From Burkholderiaceae bacterium (GTDB lineage Bacteria; Pseudomonadota; Gammaproteobacteria; Burkholderiales; Burkholderiaceae_F), in assembly GCA_013696665.1 (NCBI GenBank), contig JACCYC010000166.1, positions 1-11,287 on the forward strand: a stretch of 11,287 bases of DNA, read 5' to 3'. The notes under the pieces were generated by a model. The model made no database searches and had not been told where the DNA came from. It saw nothing but the letters and a program-made list of their open reading frames with translations. A program made the translations under genes and the position numbers. This document shows, piece by piece, positions 8,232 to 11,287 of this stretch. Each line of letters opens with the position of its first letter. The stretch's first letter is position 1.

Positions 8232-9131
8232 TTAGCGAGACGGCGTGGCAGCTCGCATTTCCGGACGGCGCCCCAGCAGCACTGCGTGTAGGTCGGCACC
8301 GAAGGTACGCACTCCGTCCATCGCTACCTTGTTACGGCGCACGAGCCAGTTGTATCCCATCACGGCGGGCACCGCCACAGCGAGACCGATAGCAGTCATG
8401 ATCAGAGCCTCACCAACCGGCCCCGCTACTTTGTCGATCGACGCCTGACCGGCAATACCAATTGCAGTCAGCGCGTGATAGATGCCCCAAACCGTGCCGA
8501 ACAACCCCACGAAAGGAGCGGTCGAACCCACAGTAGCCAGGAAGGCGAGACCGTCCTGAGTGCGGCTCTGCACCGTGTCGACGGAACGCTGCACTGACAT
8601 GGTGACCCAGTCGTTCAGATCAATATTCTCAGTAAGTGCGCCTTCATGGTGCTCGTTTGCATCGAGACCGCTTTCCGCGATGTATCGATACGCGCTCTTC
8701 TTGTCGAGCCGCGTGGTTCCCTCGCGCAGAGACGGTGCCTTCCAGAAAGCAGTGCGCACGTCACGCGCCTCGCGCATCAGCTTGTATTGCTCCCACAGCT
8801 TGACGAAGAGGATGTACCAGCTTCCCATCGACATAATTACCAAAATGATCAGCGTGCCCTTAGAAACGAAGTCTCCCTGACGCCATATTGCTTCGAGGCC
8901 GTACGGGTTCTCAACCGATTCGGTTTCGACTCCTGCCTTAACGGGTGCGGCAGGAATGGGTGCCACCGGCGCAGAGGCAGCCGCGGGAGCTTGTGGCTCT
9001 GCCGGCGGAATCAGCACGGGAGGCGCAGACTTCGCGGCATCTTGCTGCGCTATCGAGACACTCGGAACCAGTCCCGCCAGCAGCAACAGCGCCGCAAGCA
9101 TTGCCATGGGGCGACGAAATAACCCGTTCAT
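8232..9131 (-). CDS. exbB: ExbB proton-channel subunit of the TonB motor, with an N-terminal extension
   Basis: This 299-residue protein is the MotA/TolQ/ExbB-type inner-membrane subunit that, with ExbD, forms the proton-driven motor for TonB. Residues 1-28 look like a signal peptide (LLLLAG core, SIA before Gln29). A Pro/Ala-rich periplasmic stretch runs to about residue 68. The conserved part has a first membrane helix at about 93-113, then a cytoplasmic region, then two helices around 196-222 and 240-264. The family motif GTVWGIYHALTAIG starts at 212, and GEALIMTAIGLAVAVPAV starts at 240, with Glu241 in the conserved position. E. coli ExbB (about 244 residues) lacks the signal peptide and Pro/Ala extension, but longer forms are common in pseudomonads and xanthomonads. 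AAGGAG lies eight bases before the ATG. TolQ is the alternative, but the extension and neighbouring tonB favour ExbB. Confidence 0.95.
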   Translation of the reverse strand: MNGLFRRPMAMLAALLLLAGLVPSVSIAQQDAAKSAPPVLIPPAEPQAPAAASAPVAPIPAAPVKAGVETESVENPYGLEAIWRQGDFVSKGTLIILVIMSMGSWYILFVKLWEQYKLMREARDVRTAFWKAPSLREGTTRLDKKSAYRYIAESGLDANEHHEGALTENIDLNDWVTMSVQRSVDTVQSRTQDGLAFLATVGSTAPFVGLFGTVWGIYHALTAIGIAGQASIDKVAGPVGEALIMTAIGLAVAVPAVMGYNWLVRRNKVAMDGVRTFGADLHAVLLGRRPEMRAATPSR

Positions 9132-9198
9132 TTGAAATTCTCCTTGTAGGAAGAGCGTTTGGCCAGACGGCTTGCCTCGTGAGTGGGCCGCCTTGCCG

Positions 9199-9858
9199 TC
9201 AATTAAGTTTAAAGCTGAAGGGCAGCTGCACTCGAATGTCCTGGCCTTGGCCCTTGCAGGTCAAGCGCGTTTGCACTGCCTGGGTCACCGGGCGGTTAAA
9301 GATGCGATTGGACGAGCTCTTGATCACGATGTCGCGAATCTGCCCGTTCGCACCCACCGTGAATTCTGTCAGCACATCGCCTTGGATGTTGTCTAGTGCT
9401 GCTTCACGCGGATAAGCAACCTGTAGCGCTTCGCGATAATTCGGGCAAACAACGGTTGCGCTCTGTACTGCAGGCGCCGGCGCCGGCGCCGGCGGCGCTG
9501 GTGCCGGGGGTGGTGGCGCGATAACAGGCGCCTGTGGGGCCGGCGGCGGCTCAGGCGTTACCGCGGTAATCGTGGGAGCCGGTGTCGGCGGCGGCTGAAT
9601 GTTAATTTCAGGCGGCGGAATAAAGGGTGGCGGAGGCGCCACCACCTTGGGCGGCGGTGGGAGCAACTCGGGCGGGGGAGGCGGCTTCTTAATGATTTCT
9701 TCGATGACCTTCACTTCGATCGGACCCTTGACCACTTCGACCACCTTACGCGCCAGACCGGTAACAAGCGCATAGATAACGATGATGTGAAACACGATGA
9801 CGGCGCCGATACCGACGAATTTGCGGGTAGGGTCGCGCTGTGTCCGTGAGAAGTCCAC
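9199..9858 (-). CDS. tonB: TonB energy transducer
   Basis: This 219-residue protein links the inner-membrane motor to outer-membrane receptors. A short cytoplasmic start is followed by a single membrane helix at about 14-36 containing His24, which corresponds to the functionally important histidine in the E. coli TonB helix. A strongly proline-rich linker at about 59-129 crosses the periplasm: first PPPP blocks with Glu/Lys, then alternating Ala-Pro. The C-terminal domain (about 133-219) has YPREAALDNIQGDVLTEFTV and ends in a QLPFSFKLN strand, as in the TonB family that binds receptor TonB boxes. Cys138 and Cys201 may form a disulfide across it. The start codon is GTG, with AAAGGGGA six bases before it. 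It opens the cluster tonB-exbB-exbD-exbD-TPR and lies 67 bases upstream of exbB. Confidence 0.95.
   Translation of the reverse strand: MDFSRTQRDPTRKFVGIGAVIVFHIIVIYALVTGLARKVVEVVKGPIEVKVIEEIIKKPPPPPELLPPPPKVVAPPPPFIPPPEINIQPPPTPAPTITAVTPEPPPAPQAPVIAPPPPAPAPPAPAPAPAVQSATVVCPNYREALQVAYPREAALDNIQGDVLTEFTVGANGQIRDIVIKSSSNRIFNRPVTQAVQTRLTCKGQGQDIRVQLPFSFKLN
9473..9490. repeat. Three perfect GGCGCC hexamer repeats inside the tonB linker
   Basis: Three tandem copies of GGCGCC are followed by a near copy (GGCGGC). They encode alternating Ala-Pro in the linker. In-frame hexamer tracts can gain or lose units by slippage, which here would change linker length by two residues per unit without a frameshift. 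Confidence 0.7.
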
Positions 9859-9864
9859 GTCAGA

Positions 9865-9872
9865 TCCCCTTT
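9865..9872 (-). promoter_or_regulatory. Ribosome binding site supporting the GTG start of tonB
   Basis: On the minus strand AAAGGGGA ends six bases before the GTG at 9858. There is no in-frame ATG nearby, so this purine tract is what supports the GTG start. Confidence 0.6.
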
Positions 9873-9895
9873 CGCGTAGTCACGTTAGATAGCCT

Positions 9896-9916
9896 TGTCA
9901 AAGAGGACTCCCTCTT
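9896..9916 (-). promoter_or_regulatory. Possible promoter element and overlapping palindrome upstream of tonB
   Basis: The minus strand carries a perfect -35 hexamer TTGACA (9901 to 9896), 37 bases before the tonB start. At the usual 17-base spacing the -10 would be TACGCG, a poor match, so the promoter is doubtful or needs an activator. A 16-base inverted repeat, AAGAGG-ACTC-CCTCTT on the plus strand (9901-9916), touches the -35 and could be an operator. It lacks a T-tract on either strand, so it is not a convincing ruvB terminator. No Fur-box-like sequence was recognised in 9859-10015. Confidence 0.3.
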
Positions 9917-10015
9917 GCCCTGCAAAAGCGCGCGATTCTAGCCAGTTTGGGGACAAGCACCATGCAATGTTAGTGCCCAACGATGGCGCAACGCAGCAGC
10001 CGGCGAGCGCTGCGC

Positions 10016-11050
10016 TCAGAACAACTCGTCTGCTCCGCGCGCTCCCCGCGGTTGGACAATGCCGAAGTGTCGATATGCGGCCACTGCGGCGACGCGTCCA
10101 CGCGGAGTTCGTTGCAGTAATCCCTGTTGAATCAGGTAGGGCTCGACAACATCTTCGAGCGTATCGCGCTCCTCTCCCACCGCCGCGGCAAGGTTGTCGA
10201 TCCCGACCGGCCCTCCGGCGAATTTCTCGATCACTGCGAGCAGAAGTTTTCGATCCATGATGTCCAGGCCGAGGCGATCGACTTCGAGCATTGCTAGGGC
10301 CGCATCGGCGACCGACTGTGAAATCTGCCCGGTCCCCTTGACCTCGGCATAGTCGCGCACGCGCCGCAGCAGCCGATTCGCAACCCGCGGCGTGCCGCGC
10401 GAACGATGCGCAATTTCGCGCGCGCCCTCGTCGGTCAATTGCGCTTTCAACAACCGTGCCGAGCGCCGTACGATCGCGGCCAGCTCCTCGGCCGAATAGA
10501 ACTCCAGCCGCGCCACGATTCCGAACCGGTCGCGCAACGGGTTGGTCAGCATTCCGGCGCGTGTTGTGGCTCCAACCAGGGTAAACGGTTGCAGATCGAG
10601 CTTGATTGAACGTGCGGCCGGCCCTTCACCAATCATGATGTCGATCTTGAAGTCTTCCAGCGCTGGATAAAGAATTTCCTCGACCACCGCGCTCAGTCGA
10701 TGAATCTCGTCGATGAACAAAACATCGTTTTTCTCGAGGTTCGTCAGGATCGCAGCCAGATCGCCCGGTCTCTCTAGTACTGGCCCCGATGTCTGCCGCA
10801 GATTGACGCCCATTTCACGCGCGACGATATGCGCCAGGGTGGTCTTGCCCAGGCCCGGGGGCCCAAATAGCAGTACATGGTCAAGCGATTCGGCGCGGTT
10901 GCGCGCCGCTTCGATGAAAATTCCGAGCTGTTCGCGAACCTTCGGTTGCCCAACATACTCCGCGAGCGAAGTCGGACGCAGCGCGCGCTCTATCGCCTCT
11001 TCGTTCGGCGACGCTGCACTGGCACCAACGACGCGTTCAACTTCGTCCAT
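10016..11050 (-). CDS. ruvB: RuvB Holliday-junction branch-migration DNA helicase
   Basis: This is the ATP-driven ring motor that, with RuvA, moves Holliday junctions during recombination and repair in the cytoplasm. From the ATG at 11050 it is 344 residues, the usual RuvB length. Visible signatures are the N-terminal LRPTSLAEYVGQPKVREQL, Walker A GPPGLGKT at 63-70, Walker B LFIDEIHRL with DEIH at about 114-117, sensor-1 GATTRAG at about 160-166, LRDRFG with the arginine finger at about 172-177, and RGTPRVANRLLRRVRD. The C-terminal winged-helix part includes GPVGIDNLAAAVGEERDT. ATG 11050 is preferred over the in-frame TTG at 11071 because GAGG lies eight bases upstream, and because the TTG lies inside ruvA. 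It starts 10 bases after the ruvA stop, so the two are translated from one message. No clear terminator was found between it and tonB. Confidence 0.98.
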   Translation of the reverse strand: MDEVERVVGASAASPNEEAIERALRPTSLAEYVGQPKVREQLGIFIEAARNRAESLDHVLLFGPPGLGKTTLAHIVAREMGVNLRQTSGPVLERPGDLAAILTNLEKNDVLFIDEIHRLSAVVEEILYPALEDFKIDIMIGEGPAARSIKLDLQPFTLVGATTRAGMLTNPLRDRFGIVARLEFYSAEELAAIVRRSARLLKAQLTDEGAREIAHRSRGTPRVANRLLRRVRDYAEVKGTGQISQSVADAALAMLEVDRLGLDIMDRKLLLAVIEKFAGGPVGIDNLAAAVGEERDTLEDVVEPYLIQQGLLQRTPRGRVAAVAAYRHFGIVQPRGARGADELF

Positions 11051-11058
11051 CAGTCGCG

Positions 11059-11062
11059 CCTC
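11059..11062 (-). promoter_or_regulatory. Ribosome binding site of ruvB overlapping the end of ruvA
   Basis: GAGG on the minus strand lies eight bases before the ATG at 11050. Its first two bases are the last two bases of the ruvA stop codon TGA, so the signal links termination of ruvA to initiation of ruvB. Confidence 0.6.
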
Positions 11063-11287
11063 ATTTGGCAAGCGACTTCAATGCGAGGCGAATGCCGTCC
11101 GACACGCTGGCGTCCGCGGGCACGCCCCGCGCCGCAGCGTTGGCCTCGCGCTCGTTGTACCCGAGCGCAAGCAGCGCGTGAATTACATCGGCTGCCGTAT
11201 CGCCCGCTGCGTTCGGACGTGCGGAGCCAAGGTCCGCACCCAGCTTGCCCTTCAGCTCGAGCAACAAGCGTTCGGCGGTTTTTTTTC
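11061..11287 (-). CDS. ruvA: RuvA Holliday-junction binding subunit, C-terminal part (cut by the window edge)
   Basis: About 75 codons of the 3' end are present, and the frame stays open to the window edge, so the start lies outside. The visible part begins KKTAERLLLELKGKL, the end of the second helix-hairpin-helix motif of RuvA that binds the junction backbone. A short linker follows, then the small C-terminal domain (DVIHALLALGYNEREANAA ... ALKSLAK) that contacts RuvB and modulates its activity. The gene is immediately upstream of ruvB, the normal arrangement. An internal leucine TTG at 11267 is not the real start. Confidence 0.93.
   Translation of the reverse strand, partial: KKTAERLLLELKGKLGADLGSARPNAAGDTAADVIHALLALGYNEREANAAARGVPADASVSDGIRLALKSLAK

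Noticed and set aside
9166..9200. Inverted repeat GACGGC / GCCGTC in the tonB-exbB gap
   Set aside because: The arms are only six bases with a 23-base loop and no T-tract. It could be a minor message-processing structure, but the evidence is too thin to annotate.
8945..9415. A 156-codon plus-strand frame across the exbB-tonB junction
   Set aside because: It is opposite two certain genes and has no motif of its own.

Overview
The window looks like chromosomal DNA from a fairly GC-rich gammaproteobacterium. Long TonB-dependent receptors (TBDRs) with the 'TGSNIRR/TGSSLRR' N-terminal style, a tonB-exbB-exbD-exbD gene order and a ruvA-ruvB pair fit the Xanthomonadales/Nevskiales/Steroidobacter neighbourhood. 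That placement is inferred from protein style only, not from a phylogeny.

Layout: positions 1-229 are non-coding and hold a GC-rich hairpin. Two tandem plus-strand TBDR genes follow (230-3046 and 3302-5959). Each ends in its own strong rho-independent terminator, so they are probably separate transcription units. The second terminator (5974-6003) lies between converging genes and can work on both strands.

The rest is on the minus strand. In transcription order (right to left) it holds the 3' end of ruvA (cut by the window edge), ruvB, a 157-base gap, then a tightly packed cluster: tonB, exbB, exbD (copy 1), exbD (copy 2), and a gene for a secreted TPR-repeat protein. RuvA and RuvB are the Holliday-junction branch-migration machine. 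The tonB cluster encodes an inner-membrane proton-driven motor (ExbB plus two different ExbD proteins) and its energy transducer TonB. That motor would power uptake through outer-membrane receptors such as the two encoded next door.

The machinery is therefore coherent: two receptors and a complete motor, pointing at each other. No substrate-processing enzyme, sigma/anti-sigma pair, siderophore gene, mobile element, CRISPR array, tRNA or rRNA was seen, so the receptors' substrates cannot be deduced. The least ordinary aspects are the duplicated exbD, the TPR protein closing the motor operon, and the position of this motor directly after ruvAB, where many gammaproteobacteria carry the homologous tol-pal motor. 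I see no clear sign of a wholly new system.
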